The notes: a model not told the origin generated them from the sequence alone. Counted from the stretch's first letter, positions 24,673 to 33,493 are shown. The stretch is DNA of 35,350 nucleotides from Prevotella sp. (GCA_017483185.1 JAFULM010000014.1:1-35350), one strand, 5' to 3'. Numbers and translations are program-made.

Positions 24673-25698
24673 TTACGGCTCCTCCACGAGTTCCAGGTCA
24701 AGTTCGTCTATGAGCGTCTGTAATGCAGGATTGCGGTCTATCATCTTCTGCAAAATCATACGTGGGGTGTCCTCCATCAGAAGGAAGTCAGCTATGTCAA
24801 GTCCCTGATTGCGCTGTTCATTTGTCGCCATTGTCTCCAACACGTCATTGACTGATATGGAACGGCAGACCTTTCTCAACATTGGCAGTTTACCCTGCCA
24901 CTCCTGCGTGGCACCGAGGTCGGGCATCAGCATCACGTCCCTGCCTGCCAAGACATAGATGGCCCGCTCGTTGAAGCAACCGTTCTTGCCTCCTGTGGCT
25001 ATCCACAGCACATCGGGCATGAAGTGCGAGGCAATGACAGCCGTCTTCTCACTCTCCACCACAAAGACCTGCTTGTCTGGATATAAGGGAAGAAGATGCT
25101 CGCCAAAGAAACATTGGCGGAGGTTAAAATCTTTCTGCCTCATTTCCGTATGCACCCAACAGATGTGCGGCTGTGGATGCTTCACCCTTTTGCCTGTAGT
25201 AGCATCATAAAGCATGATCTTTCCAGTGCGGACACAACCGCTGCAATCCACCTGCCAGAATACGGCAGCACCTCCCCATTTCCTTGACGTGCCTATCCGG
25301 TAAAGGCGGCTCAACCTGTCGCTCTCTTCCTTTCCCATGCATCTGGCAAGGAATGTGTACAAAGGGTTAATGTCATAGTGTGACAACGTCTGCTCCATGA
25401 TGACATTGTCTATGAATGACGGTTGTGGTTCTTGTTGAGGAGCAGGAGATATTTGTATCGTGCCTTGTTTTTCTTTCATCATGGTGTTGAGAATTTCCGG
25501 ATTTTCTTGAAAATGGTCTCTTGGCGTAAAGTGATAGCCACAACTTTGTTCATGGTCACACCTGCCGACATAGTCGGGAAATGTAATTTCCTTTTTACTG
25601 TCAACATAGCGTGTAAAACAGGCTTTGCAGCCACATTTGGGACACTGCTTTTTACACCCGGTATGGTATTTCTCCAAATGAAATCTATATTGTTCCAT
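24673..25698 (-). CDS. Primase-like protein with zinc finger and Toprim-type domain (DUF6371-like)
   Basis: A 341-residue protein. The N-terminus has a zinc-binding pattern, CPKCGCKAC (about 19-27), and CDHEQSCGYHF (about 48-58), as in bacterial and phage primases. A Toprim-like half (about 200-300) carries VFVVESEKTAVIAS (acidic Glu) and VLAGRDVMLMPDLGATQEW (DxD-like Asp). It belongs with proteins found beside DUF3987 ATPases and MobV relaxases in Bacteroides mobilizable elements, where it probably helps convert or copy the transferred strand. It follows the DUF3987 gene after 136 nt. Confidence 0.75.
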   Translation of the reverse strand: MEQYRFHLEKYHTGCKKQCPKCGCKACFTRYVDSKKEITFPDYVGRCDHEQSCGYHFTPRDHFQENPEILNTMMKEKQGTIQISPAPQQEPQPSFIDNVIMEQTLSHYDINPLYTFLARCMGKEESDRLSRLYRIGTSRKWGGAAVFWQVDCSGCVRTGKIMLYDATTGKRVKHPQPHICWVHTEMRQKDFNLRQCFFGEHLLPLYPDKQVFVVESEKTAVIASHFMPDVLWIATGGKNGCFNERAIYVLAGRDVMLMPDLGATQEWQGKLPMLRKVCRSISVNDVLETMATNEQRNQGLDIADFLLMEDTPRMILQKMIDRNPALQTLIDELDLELVEEP

Positions 25699-25726
25699 AT
25701 TCGTTTCTGAAATTAGATTACGGCGA

Positions 25727-25820
25727 TTTCAGTTTTCAGTTCTTTCAGTTTTGCAGAAACCGTGAATGTATGGCACAGACATCCTTGTATCCTTATTCTG
25801 AAAAACTGAAGAAACTGAAA
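25727..25820. repeat. Clustered TTTCAGTT inverted repeats
   Basis: The block 25727-25754 contains TTTCAGTT-like units three times. The block 25798-25820 contains the reverse-complement units CTGAAAAACTGAAGAAACTGAAA. Together they can fold as an imperfect hairpin in the transcript between the DUF3987 and primase-like genes. They could be iterons for replication or an attenuator. Confidence 0.5.
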
Positions 25821-25834
25821 TGTGAAACAGGGGC

Positions 25835-27259
25835 TTATTCATTGCAGCTTGGACTTAGATTCCCCTCAATACTGCCCTTTGTAAATTCATCAAAGACCGT
25901 CTTACGGTATTCCCCTTGCCGGATTTTATGGACAAGACGGTTTTTGAGAAGTTCTTTGAGGTAGTTCATCACCGTGCGGTCGGTCACCTTTAGCTGCTTC
26001 CCTGCGGCAAGAGCCTCCGCGGTAGTGAATGAATCGTTCAGCATCGAGAGCAGTTCCCTTGACGGTTCGTCACAGGCATCGTTGGCGACATACTCCCTTA
26101 TCCTGCAATAGGAATCCTCGAAATAATCCATCAACCTTATAGCTCCATGCATAGCCTGTTTAGTCACGAACTGGAGATGGCTCTCGCCACACGCATAGCG
26201 CAACACCTGTAGGATAAGTGCGATGCGTGCCACATGGACAGGGGCTTTCATCGGGCGGGACTCTATCATGTTGTCATCCTCTATGGCATTTGTCCGCTGT
26301 ATGGTGGCATTGTGACTTGTGATGAACTCATCCCTGGCTTCTTCCTCCATGTCTATAAGGTGAAATTTCTGTTTCTTCCCGTCCTCACCAGTCTCATAGT
26401 CAAGGGCAAGAACCTTTCTGATGATACTCTGCCATGCCTCCATGCCGGAAGCGGAACGATGGTGTGTAGAGTTGTCTTCTTCCTTCGTCCAAAGTGTCAG
26501 CTGCTGTACCTTGGGAAGCGTGAACAGAATACGGTCAAGCAGTCCGTTCTCCTCATACCCCTTCTTCATCAGTTCTCCCATACGCTTCGTCTGTGTTGTT
26601 CCTATCATATTGATGCAGGGGTGTTCGATATGGAGCGGTATGGGATTGTTCACACGTACCACATCCAGTGCGCCTCCGCTCCATGCCGTCAGCAGCTGCT
26701 CTATCAGCTGTCCGTTGTTGTAGCGGTTGGCCGAATTGAACATCCCCATTATCTCATCCACCAGTATGGTGACACCACGAGGGGAATTATAATGAGAGAG
26801 AAGCAGGGCCTCCGGTGTGAAGTCAGATACAAGAGTGCGTGAGAGGACGGGCTTCTCCATGTCGCATCCTCCCTTTGTCTCTTTAGCCGCATTCTGATAT
26901 GCGGACATGTCCGCCTTGAATTTCCCCATCTTCGCATTGTCGTTCCTGCGTATGGGACGGAATGCCGCTTCAAGAGGCGGTGTCTTGCCCAGTCCCGGTC
27001 TCCCCACCATGATGATGTAGAGTGCGGCATTGGTTATCCATTGCCCTTTCACCCTCACATAGTAGGTTCCGCCCAATGCGGAGGAAGCTGCCGAGAGCAT
27101 GGCTGGAGCGAGATACTCCACCTTGAAGTTCTCGTACCTCACCATATCAAGGATGATGGTCTGCACCCTCTCAGGGAAGGCGTCTAAAGGAAATCCAGTG
27201 TCCTTAATACCTTGCACATCGGACATGACTCTATTACAGATTGTTTGCGCGATACTCAT
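25835..27259 (-). CDS. DUF3987-type ATPase/helicase-like replication protein
   Basis: This 474-residue protein has a P-loop, VGRPGLGKTPPLEA, at about residues 87-100 and a Walker B region VTILVDEIMGMF near residue 170, both in the DUF3987 layout. The C-terminal part (about 400-460) looks like a winged helix (FTTAEALAAGKQLKVTDRTVMNYLKELLKNRLVHKI). Proteins of this type sit next to primases on mobilizable plasmids and elements and are thought to unwind or initiate on the element. The start is the ATG at 27259, which overlaps the previous stop by 4 nt; the in-frame TTG at 27283 is less likely. Confidence 0.85.
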   Translation of the reverse strand: MSIAQTICNRVMSDVQGIKDTGFPLDAFPERVQTIILDMVRYENFKVEYLAPAMLSAASSALGGTYYVRVKGQWITNAALYIIMVGRPGLGKTPPLEAAFRPIRRNDNAKMGKFKADMSAYQNAAKETKGGCDMEKPVLSRTLVSDFTPEALLLSHYNSPRGVTILVDEIMGMFNSANRYNNGQLIEQLLTAWSGGALDVVRVNNPIPLHIEHPCINMIGTTQTKRMGELMKKGYEENGLLDRILFTLPKVQQLTLWTKEEDNSTHHRSASGMEAWQSIIRKVLALDYETGEDGKKQKFHLIDMEEEARDEFITSHNATIQRTNAIEDDNMIESRPMKAPVHVARIALILQVLRYACGESHLQFVTKQAMHGAIRLMDYFEDSYCRIREYVANDACDEPSRELLSMLNDSFTTAEALAAGKQLKVTDRTVMNYLKELLKNRLVHKIRQGEYRKTVFDEFTKGSIEGNLSPSCNE

Positions 27260-27612
27260 ACTAAGGGCTCCTTTCTCTTGCAATAGTTGGTCACACTGTC
27301 ACCCCGTCCTCCTGTCTGTACACGGCGCACATCGCTCTTTGCATACATGTTCTTGTTGCCGACCTTGACAGGGATAAGGTAGCCACGTTTTGCCCACAGG
27401 TTGAGTGTGCCGTCACATACGTTGAGGAGTTCCTTCACCTCACGTGTGTTATAATAGGTTTCCTCTTGTGGAACCTTACTCTCAATCTCTTGTCTGTATG
27501 CCATGATTGCCCGTTCGGCGATTCCCTCACCGAACATCTTGAGGTCGGCAGCAGTGACTTCTATCCTGACATTCGCACCCTGCTCGACCAAGGATTGTAA
27601 ATTTATAGCCAT
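27256..27612 (-). CDS. HTH/excisionase-like DNA-binding protein
   Basis: A 118-residue protein with a MerR/excisionase-type winged helix in the C-terminal half: YYNTREVKELLNVCDGTLNLWAKRGYLIPVKVGNKNMYAKSDVRRV (about 56-101). The N-terminal half is helical. Such proteins precede DUF3987 genes in Bacteroides mobilizable elements and may control excision or the mobilization operon. It heads the operon HTH-DUF3987-primase-MobV, and its stop overlaps the next start by 4 nt. A palindrome (27776-27789) and a leader hairpin lie upstream. Confidence 0.85.
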   Translation of the reverse strand: MAINLQSLVEQGANVRIEVTAADLKMFGEGIAERAIMAYRQEIESKVPQEETYYNTREVKELLNVCDGTLNLWAKRGYLIPVKVGNKNMYAKSDVRRVQTGGRGDSVTNYCKRKEPLV

Positions 27613-27693
27613 ACTATAATATTTATGAATCTGATACTATGACCATCACCTGAAATCCCTGACACCTCCCTTCCGATGGCACATGAAAAAGAG

Positions 27694-27727
27694 GCACCGC
27701 CAAACCTCGGGAAAGATTTGACGGTGC
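27694..27727. promoter_or_regulatory. Leader hairpin upstream of the HTH gene
   Basis: GCACCG (27694-27699) and CGGTGC (27722-27727), extended by CAAA/TTTG after one mismatch, make a 34-nt stem-loop. It lies downstream of a TAATTTTG -7 box on the minus strand (27727-27734 region) and about 80 nt before the HTH start, so it would be at the very start of the transcript. Confidence 0.5.
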
Positions 27728-27775
27728 AAAATTACGCTGATTTTGTAAGTGGTTGAAATAAAGTGTTTTGTCTTA

Positions 27776-27807
27776 TTTGTCATGACAAAAATGACAATTT
27801 ATGACAA
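27776..27807. promoter_or_regulatory. Candidate operator: palindrome plus three ATGACAA repeats
   Basis: TTTGTCATGACAAA (27776-27789) is a perfect 14-bp palindrome. ATGACAA repeats at 27782, 27791 and 27801, spaced 9-10 bp, about one helical turn. It lies about 165 nt upstream of the HTH gene and just upstream of its promoter, where a regulator would bind. Confidence 0.5.
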
Positions 27808-27846
27808 GGGAGAATTGCAATAAAATAGCGATTTCGCTTTGAATTT

Positions 27847-27903
27847 GCGCAAAATAAAATGCAGACTTAGTTACTTTGAATTGATAAAAAGTAACCAAGT
27901 CTG
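27847..27903 (-). terminator. Rho-independent terminator after the AbiE pair
   Basis: Read on the minus strand, CAGACTTGGTTACTTT and AAAGTAACTAAGTCTG pair over 16 bp (one G-U) around a 10-nt loop (27862-27903). The U-rich CATTTTATTTT follows. It lies 31 nt past the AbiEii stop. Confidence 0.85.
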
Positions 27904-27934
27904 TATCAAAAAGTGTCTAAGTAAGCAAGTTCGG

Positions 27935-28810
27935 TCAGTGCTGCATACGACCGTATTCTGTCCAATATGGTCTTAATGTATCTTGAAGCCAACGCACCAC
28001 CTCTGGAAATGACAGGGCACTATTGATAGCAGCCTTTCTCAGGAAAGTTGTCCATCTAACCTGCATCTGAGGATGGTTTGGGAAGTCTTCTCTGAAAAAC
28101 ATTGTGTCAGCATTATAGGGTGTGTGACGATTCTCAAAGGTGCGGTTGATGGCATCCTGCAAAATGGAGGCGTCGTATTGGAATGATGTGAGCAGGTGGT
28201 GGATGTCATAGTAGTCTTTCATACGGCTGCTTTGGTCAGCCAAATCTATGATAGCATGCATCTTCTCTGCAATTACGGTTTCTGTGGAGTAAGCAAGGAT
28301 GCTTGCTTCGGGCAGTCCCTCCAACAACAGAGGGTAATCTAATGAAACAGGATGCGGTGTCACTACATCGCCAAATCCTACGTCCATCGTGAGCACTTGC
28401 GCGATTGTGTCCATTGTTACGGGAATGCTCAGACGGACACCATGGTAATCCTTGAACTCTGTGATGTTCTGGGTGACAATCTTGTCGCAGGCAAACTGTA
28501 CACCATCCTCTTTGCAATCAACCGCACATATCTCGCGGAACGCCTCGGCTATGCGCTCTCCATCATTGCTGATGTGAGTGCCAAGAAAGTCTATGTCCAA
28601 TGTGGGACGGGCGGCAAACCTCTCGTAGGCGTACATCAGCGCACCGCCTTTCAGATAGAAGTTATTACGATAACGTGTCTGGGAAATACGGTACAGCAGA
28701 CGCTCCTGAAAGTATCTGGTCAGGATGGTCTGATAGAACACTTCCTCCTGCTTGGCTACATTGAGTAGCCTTGCCCTGATGGATTTCCCATAGTTTTTGA
28801 TTTCACTCAT
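27935..28810 (-). CDS. abiEii: AbiEii/AbiGii nucleotidyltransferase toxin
   Basis: A 291-residue nucleotidyltransferase-fold toxin. The catalytic strand reads YLKGGALMYAYERFAARPTLDIDFLG (about 50-75), with the GG/GS-type turn and the Asp-x-Asp metal site in LDID. VIAEKMHAIIDLADQSSRMKDYYDIHHLL (about 190-218) carries the conserved Lys and the RMKDYYD motif. Known AbiEii toxins transfer nucleotides to targets such as tRNA and act in abortive infection and element maintenance. It overlaps the antitoxin gene by 4 nt and is followed by a terminator. Confidence 0.92.
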   Translation of the reverse strand: MSEIKNYGKSIRARLLNVAKQEEVFYQTILTRYFQERLLYRISQTRYRNNFYLKGGALMYAYERFAARPTLDIDFLGTHISNDGERIAEAFREICAVDCKEDGVQFACDKIVTQNITEFKDYHGVRLSIPVTMDTIAQVLTMDVGFGDVVTPHPVSLDYPLLLEGLPEASILAYSTETVIAEKMHAIIDLADQSSRMKDYYDIHHLLTSFQYDASILQDAINRTFENRHTPYNADTMFFREDFPNHPQMQVRWTTFLRKAAINSALSFPEVVRWLQDTLRPYWTEYGRMQH

Positions 28811-29379
28811 AGCTTTAGTGCAATATACTGTTCAAGGATTCTTCTTACTCTCAGTTTGTCGGCATAGTCAAAAAGCAGGGAAAGGTTTCTGCCAGGTAGT
28901 GCCAGATAGCTGTTTACCACTTCGGCACAAATGTCCATACCGACCTTGTTGCGGTATTTCACGGTATCACATACGCATCGTTCCTTATTGTATATATGGA
29001 TGCGATAGCCGCTGACTATCTGTTCTTCGATACCTATGTCAAACATCGTGTCAGTGATGTGGTGCAGTTCGATTTTGGGGAAGACAGGGAGCGTGACTTT
29101 CCTGCCTCTCTTCACGGCAATGTGGTAGGCTTGTGGCAGCGAGGTGGTAAGTCCATGCACATTCCATGCGGAGAAAAGGCATAGCACTCCACCCGGAACA
29201 ATGGCTTCCACATCAATCATAGTGTCGGCCAACTGTTCGGCAGTGGCATACACCCCGCGCTTAATGCGTACAGTATCACCATCACGCACGCTGTCCAGCA
29301 GTTTGTAGTATGCTGCCCTTCCTTCTTCTTTTACCATTCCTGAGGAGGTAAAACTGTTGCTGTATCTCTTGCCTTCCAT
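28807..29379 (-). CDS. abiEi: AbiEi-type transcriptional antitoxin
   Basis: A 190-residue protein of the AbiEi family, with an N-terminal winged helix and a C-terminal domain (YATAEQL near residue 45, KRGRKVTLPVFPKIELHHIT near 90-108, YNKERCVCDTVKYRNKVGMDI near 128-148). It represses its operon and neutralises the toxin. The reading frame opens 123 nt earlier, but a -7 box lies inside that extension (29403-29410). The ATG at 29379 is therefore the start. It precedes abiEii with an ATGA overlap. Confidence 0.85.
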   Translation of the reverse strand: MEGKRYSNSFTSSGMVKEEGRAAYYKLLDSVRDGDTVRIKRGVYATAEQLADTMIDVEAIVPGGVLCLFSAWNVHGLTTSLPQAYHIAVKRGRKVTLPVFPKIELHHITDTMFDIGIEEQIVSGYRIHIYNKERCVCDTVKYRNKVGMDICAEVVNSYLALPGRNLSLLFDYADKLRVRRILEQYIALKL

Positions 29380-29402
29380 GCCTTTATACTTTATTTTGTG
29401 TA

Positions 29403-29410
29403 CAAAGTTA
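29403..29410 (-). promoter_or_regulatory. -7 promoter element of the AbiE operon
   Basis: TAACTTTG on the minus strand matches TAnnTTTG, about 24 nt before the AbiEi ATG at 29379. This box fixes the start of the gene within the longer open frame. Confidence 0.65.
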
Positions 29411-29513
29411 CTACATTTATTTCTAATTGTAGTCTGATTGTTCAGAAATATACTAATTAGCCATGAAAAATTAACATATATTTGACAGTTTGGCACCTCC
29501 AAATGGCTTTGTA

Positions 29514-30605
29514 TCAGATAATCTTACCTATGTCGTTCCGAAGTTGTTCGAGTATCTTTTGGTTCGCATCGCTTTCAATGTACCGACACAATTGCTTCTT
29601 GTTATCCTTCTCCAACAGCTGTGTTTCTGTTCCAGCCAGTTTCCCCACTGCCTGTCTGAGGGAGTGCTCGCTAAGGAGTTCACTGACATCGGAGAACTGT
29701 CTTGTCATGGCAGTGGCATATTCCACTCCATTGAGAAGAGGCAGTCGGAGTGGCATTTCCTTCAGTACGAAATATGGCAGAGCCTGCAGCATGGCAGACT
29801 GATGGGTTGTGACGTAACTACGGATGTAGGATATGACAGCCTCACCGCTGTCTGCTGGCAGATAGTCTATAAGAGGACATGCCTTGGACTTCTTCCGTCC
29901 AGGAGTTAAATGTTGTACATTCTCCGTTGCCGCTTCCGGCAGTGGGGCTGCTTCCGTTCCAGAATCAATGTCTTTCACCGCATCCCGCAAAGCCCATTCG
30001 CCTGTTGCAGCATCTTTATTGGCTTTCTCCATAGCGAAATAGCTTTCCCAGTCTTCCTTTGTCCGATAACCGCCCTTGATGCTGACGGCAATGACACTTC
30101 TTGAAGCCAAAGAGCATTTAATCCTGTCGATACGCTCTATATGGGGATTTGCCATCTGTTTCTCCAACATTGCCATCATGCTTTCAAAACTTTTTCCGTA
30201 AAACAGCCAACTCAACAAAAGAGGAGCGGAGAGCCTGACTTTCATATTTGGCTTCATGCCAATCATACGTCTGGCTATGTTCATCCATCTGCACTTTTTT
30301 TCTGTGTCGGGAACAGGCTCGGAAAACATTTCGTCAATCTTCTGTGGAAGGTTCTCTTTGGAGACCAGTATAAAAATGGAGTCAAAAGTCTCATCTCCAT
30401 CATCGCCCCACGACAGCTCCCATTCCCTTGCGATATGCCGCATCTGACCGCTGACAGCCTTGAATATCTGATAATAGAAGGTCTCGTCACAGTTTGTCAT
30501 GACACGGGCAAACTCGTTATACTCTTCCCTATGTTCGTTCTTCCATTTGAGGATTCCGGCTTTGAAAGCCTCAAACTTTTCAGTCTTTTCTTTGTCCTTC
30601 ATCAT
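29514..30605 (-). CDS. Hypothetical protein encoded with the integrases
   Basis: A 363-residue protein that I do not recognise. It is helical and charged, with no catalytic motif: KFEAFKAGILKWKNEHREEYNEF at about 9-31, then LSAPLLLSWLFYGKSFESMMAM near 125-146, a Pro/Ala linker around 225, and a C-terminal leucine-rich helix (about 320-360). Its ATG is only 3 nt after the integrase stop, so it belongs to the integrase operon and may be a recombination accessory factor, like the third gene of Tn554-type elements. It ends 135 nt before the AbiEi start. Confidence 0.8.
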   Translation of the reverse strand: MMKDKEKTEKFEAFKAGILKWKNEHREEYNEFARVMTNCDETFYYQIFKAVSGQMRHIAREWELSWGDDGDETFDSIFILVSKENLPQKIDEMFSEPVPDTEKKCRWMNIARRMIGMKPNMKVRLSAPLLLSWLFYGKSFESMMAMLEKQMANPHIERIDRIKCSLASRSVIAVSIKGGYRTKEDWESYFAMEKANKDAATGEWALRDAVKDIDSGTEAAPLPEAATENVQHLTPGRKKSKACPLIDYLPADSGEAVISYIRSYVTTHQSAMLQALPYFVLKEMPLRLPLLNGVEYATAMTRQFSDVSELLSEHSLRQAVGKLAGTETQLLEKDNKKQLCRYIESDANQKILEQLRNDIGKII

Positions 30606-30608
30606 ATG

Positions 30609-31940
30609 TCAGTCGAGCAGGTTTACAAGTTCTTTCTTCATTTCATCGTCTATCTTGCGGTAGCGGGCAAAGGCACGGCTTCCCTCGGAGTGTCCCGACA
30701 TCGATGCTATCAGATTAGGGTCCTTCACCTGCTTGTAGAGGTTGCCTATGAAAGTCTTGCGTGCCGTATGGCTTGTGGCAACCTCCCAAAGCGGACGTGC
30801 CTCGTCCTGTCTGGTTTTGGGATTCAGTGTGCGCACCATACGGTCTATGCCCACGTGTTTGAGGATGCGCTTTATCATCTTGTTGTACATGGTCTGCGTG
30901 AAGTGTGGCAGCAGGGCATCATCAAGGTCGGTGTATCGTGCAAGGATGTCCTTAGCTTTTTGGTTGAGAGGTACACGCACGGTGCTGGCATGCTCGTGCT
31001 TGGTCTTCTGGGGAATATACTCAATGCACCCATCCACAAGGTTTGCCTTGGTCAGCGAGTTAAGGTCACTCACTCGGCATCCTATCAGACACTGGAACAT
31101 GAACACGTCACGATATACGGCATAGCACGGGTCAAGTGCGCTAAGGTCAGCATAATACACCTTGTCACGCTCCTCCATGTTCAGGAAGAACGGGTCGCCG
31201 TACATTGGCTGGGCTATCTGGTACAGGTCAAAGGGATTGTTCTTGGTCATGCCCTTCTTGATGCACCATTTGATGACGGTGCGGATTCTGTAGAAGCAGC
31301 CTGTGATGCTGTTTTCGGAACGTTCCTGTTTGTACTTGCTCTCGGGAATGTCCATGTAGAAAAGAGGGAACTGCTCGCCATAGATATGCTCCTCTTGCAT
31401 CCATCGCTTCAAGTCACGCAGGTCATCCGCGGTTATCGTGTCAACGTTGAGCTGGAATCCACGGCGGTGCATTACTTCCCTTTGGAAGCGCTCGTACCTG
31501 CCAATCTTGTCTATGTTGGCAAGATGATGCTTGCGGCTGTCCGATGCCAGTATGGTCTCGTCAACATAGTGCTGTATCTGTGTCACCAAGCGGTACTCGT
31601 CGCTCTTGCTCCCTGCATGGGAGTTGATACCGGGATGGTGGTATTCCTCAATCAAGGCTTGCAGCCACTTGCCGTCCACCCCTCGGTGGTATTCCCTGGC
31701 AATGAGGCGTGTGATGTTCTGAATCTCCTCGTCAAATTTCATGCGCTTCTCGTCAGAGACGAGTGCAACGCGGGATTTGTAGCCCTGTTTCTCCGCACTC
31801 CAGTGGTTAGGGCTGATGGAGAGCTCGCTTGCCGCCTTGATATCTACGCCTCCCTTGTCACGCAGGCGGAAATACACCCTTGCGAGGTCGGTGACATTGT
31901 TCTTCGATGCGGTCTTCCTTATAAATGCGGTCACTTTCAT
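30609..31940 (-). CDS. Tyrosine-type site-specific integrase (second of pair)
   Basis: A 443-residue tyrosine recombinase with an N-terminal arm-binding domain (about 1-100), a SAM-like core-binding domain (about 115-230) and a catalytic domain. The catalytic set is intact: Arg289 in LIGCRVSDL, then SHTARKTF (His391, Arg394), His417 in MSGHSEG and Tyr427 in FARYRKI. It recombines attP and attB or the element ends. It is 15 nt after the other integrase and closely resembles it, so the two were probably made by duplication and may act together. Confidence 0.93.
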   Translation of the reverse strand: MKVTAFIRKTASKNNVTDLARVYFRLRDKGGVDIKAASELSISPNHWSAEKQGYKSRVALVSDEKRMKFDEEIQNITRLIAREYHRGVDGKWLQALIEEYHHPGINSHAGSKSDEYRLVTQIQHYVDETILASDSRKHHLANIDKIGRYERFQREVMHRRGFQLNVDTITADDLRDLKRWMQEEHIYGEQFPLFYMDIPESKYKQERSENSITGCFYRIRTVIKWCIKKGMTKNNPFDLYQIAQPMYGDPFFLNMEERDKVYYADLSALDPCYAVYRDVFMFQCLIGCRVSDLNSLTKANLVDGCIEYIPQKTKHEHASTVRVPLNQKAKDILARYTDLDDALLPHFTQTMYNKMIKRILKHVGIDRMVRTLNPKTRQDEARPLWEVATSHTARKTFIGNLYKQVKDPNLIASMSGHSEGSRAFARYRKIDDEMKKELVNLLD

Positions 31941-31955
31941 AGTCTATATGCTTGT

Positions 31956-33272
31956 TTAGTTAATCATATCAACGAGTTTGTGCTTCATGTCATCGTCAAT
32001 GTTGCGGTATCGGGCAAAGGCACGGCTTCCCTCCACATGCCCGGACATGGACGCAATCAGATTTGGATCGGGTACCTGCTTGTAGAGGTTGCCGACAAAA
32101 GTCTTCCGTGCCGTATGGCTCGATGCCACCTCATATAAGGGCTTCTGCACGGTCTTGTAGCCGTGGGTGTCAAGAACCGTCACCATCCTGTCAATCCCGC
32201 AATGCTTCAGCAGTACCCTTATACCGCTATTATAGGTATAGACGGGTTTGAACGGAAACAGTTTGTCCGTATCAGAGTTCTCATATTTGGAAAGTATTCT
32301 TAGCGCTTTCTCATGCAAGGGTACTCTTACTGTCTTTGCCTCGCATTTCTTTGTCTTCTGTGGCATATACTCCACAAAGCCGTTCTTCACGTTATCCCAT
32401 GTCAGACGGTACAGGTCACCGACACGACAGCCTATATAGCAGTGGAAGACAAAGATGTCACGGATGACCTCCAACTGGGGATAGGACGAGAGGTCTACAT
32501 CATAGAGAATGTTACGTTCCTCGATGGAGAGATAGAACGGATCTCCATACACAGGGACTTTGCATCCATACTGCAGGAATGCTTCATTGCTTGTATAGCC
32601 CATCTTCTTGCACCAGTGCAGAAAAACGCAGAAAAGATTCATCGTGTTTATGATGGTAGTGCTTGACTTCTCTTTCGGCTTGTATTGGGCAGGGATATAA
32701 TCCTTGTAGAAGTCTGGATGTTCAAGATACAGCAGGTGCTCATTGACTACATAGTCACGGAAGTCGTTCATGTCTTCCAGAGAGATTGTCTCGACAAAAA
32801 GGTTGAACTCCTTGTCCCCCATAATTTCACGGTTGTAGGCCACATACCTTGTTAACTTACGGTACAGGTTCTCTATCTGCCCCTTGGTCTGTCTTGTCCC
32901 CTCATGCCGACTGATATACTCTGAAAGTTTTGTCAGCAGGTTTGGATGTTTACGCTCATACGCAAGATTCGGATGGAGCACATCCTCGATGACCCGTCTC
33001 AGCCAGTCCCCGTCTGCCTTGTTCCTGTCAAAGGATGTTTCTATCTGTTCAATGATGGCGGCAATCTGTTCGGGAATGCGCTTCTGTTCATTCTTGTCCA
33101 CAATGGTGTTCCTGCGATACCTTAGCGCATTGCCGTCCCAATACTTATCGACCACTTGCAACCCGGAGGCGACCTTGATGTCGATTTCCTTGTCGCGCAC
33201 ACGGAAACAGATGCAGGAAACACCTTGTTTCCCGTTCCCCTTTGCCTCTTTGAGATATACGCTTGCCTTCAT
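31956..33272 (-). CDS. Tyrosine-type site-specific integrase (first of pair)
   Basis: A 438-residue recombinase with the same three-part layout as the downstream paralogue: arm-binding N-terminus, SAM-like domain, then GCRVGDLYRL (Arg), SSHTARKTFVG (His, Arg), MSGHVEG (His) and FARYRNIDD (Tyr). All catalytic residues are present. The C-terminal 80 residues are nearly identical to the paralogue in large blocks (GNLYKQV, DPNLIASMSGH, GSRAFARYR). It is the first gene of the int-int-hypothetical operon, next to the probable right end of the element. The -7 box at 33302-33309 drives it. Confidence 0.93.
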   Translation of the reverse strand: MKASVYLKEAKGNGKQGVSCICFRVRDKEIDIKVASGLQVVDKYWDGNALRYRRNTIVDKNEQKRIPEQIAAIIEQIETSFDRNKADGDWLRRVIEDVLHPNLAYERKHPNLLTKLSEYISRHEGTRQTKGQIENLYRKLTRYVAYNREIMGDKEFNLFVETISLEDMNDFRDYVVNEHLLYLEHPDFYKDYIPAQYKPKEKSSTTIINTMNLFCVFLHWCKKMGYTSNEAFLQYGCKVPVYGDPFYLSIEERNILYDVDLSSYPQLEVIRDIFVFHCYIGCRVGDLYRLTWDNVKNGFVEYMPQKTKKCEAKTVRVPLHEKALRILSKYENSDTDKLFPFKPVYTYNSGIRVLLKHCGIDRMVTVLDTHGYKTVQKPLYEVASSHTARKTFVGNLYKQVPDPNLIASMSGHVEGSRAFARYRNIDDDMKHKLVDMIN

Positions 33273-33301
33273 GTTCCTGTCGGTTTTATGTTTTCTGGGT
33301 G

Positions 33302-33309
33302 CAAAGTTA
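33302..33309 (-). promoter_or_regulatory. -7 promoter element of the integrase operon
   Basis: TAACTTTG on the minus strand matches TAnnTTTG and lies about 30 nt upstream of the ATG of the first integrase gene. Confidence 0.6.
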
Positions 33310-33493
33310 ATATGTTTCCCGTAAATGTTCCCAATAATCCCGAAGAAACTTGCAGACGATTAAAAAGATTTAAGATATTGTTCCCATGACAAAATAAGCC
33401 AAAACACTTGTAAATCAACCGTTTTATTTGCAGTTGTTATGCTTTTGTTTTTATTTGATAGTCAAAACTCAGTAATAAATTTCATCGGTTTAA

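Noticed and set aside
30141-32138. 665-codon plus-strand frame opposite the integrase genes
   Set aside because: The longest shadow in the window; the opposite strand codes two intact integrases with catalytic residues, so this frame is spurious.
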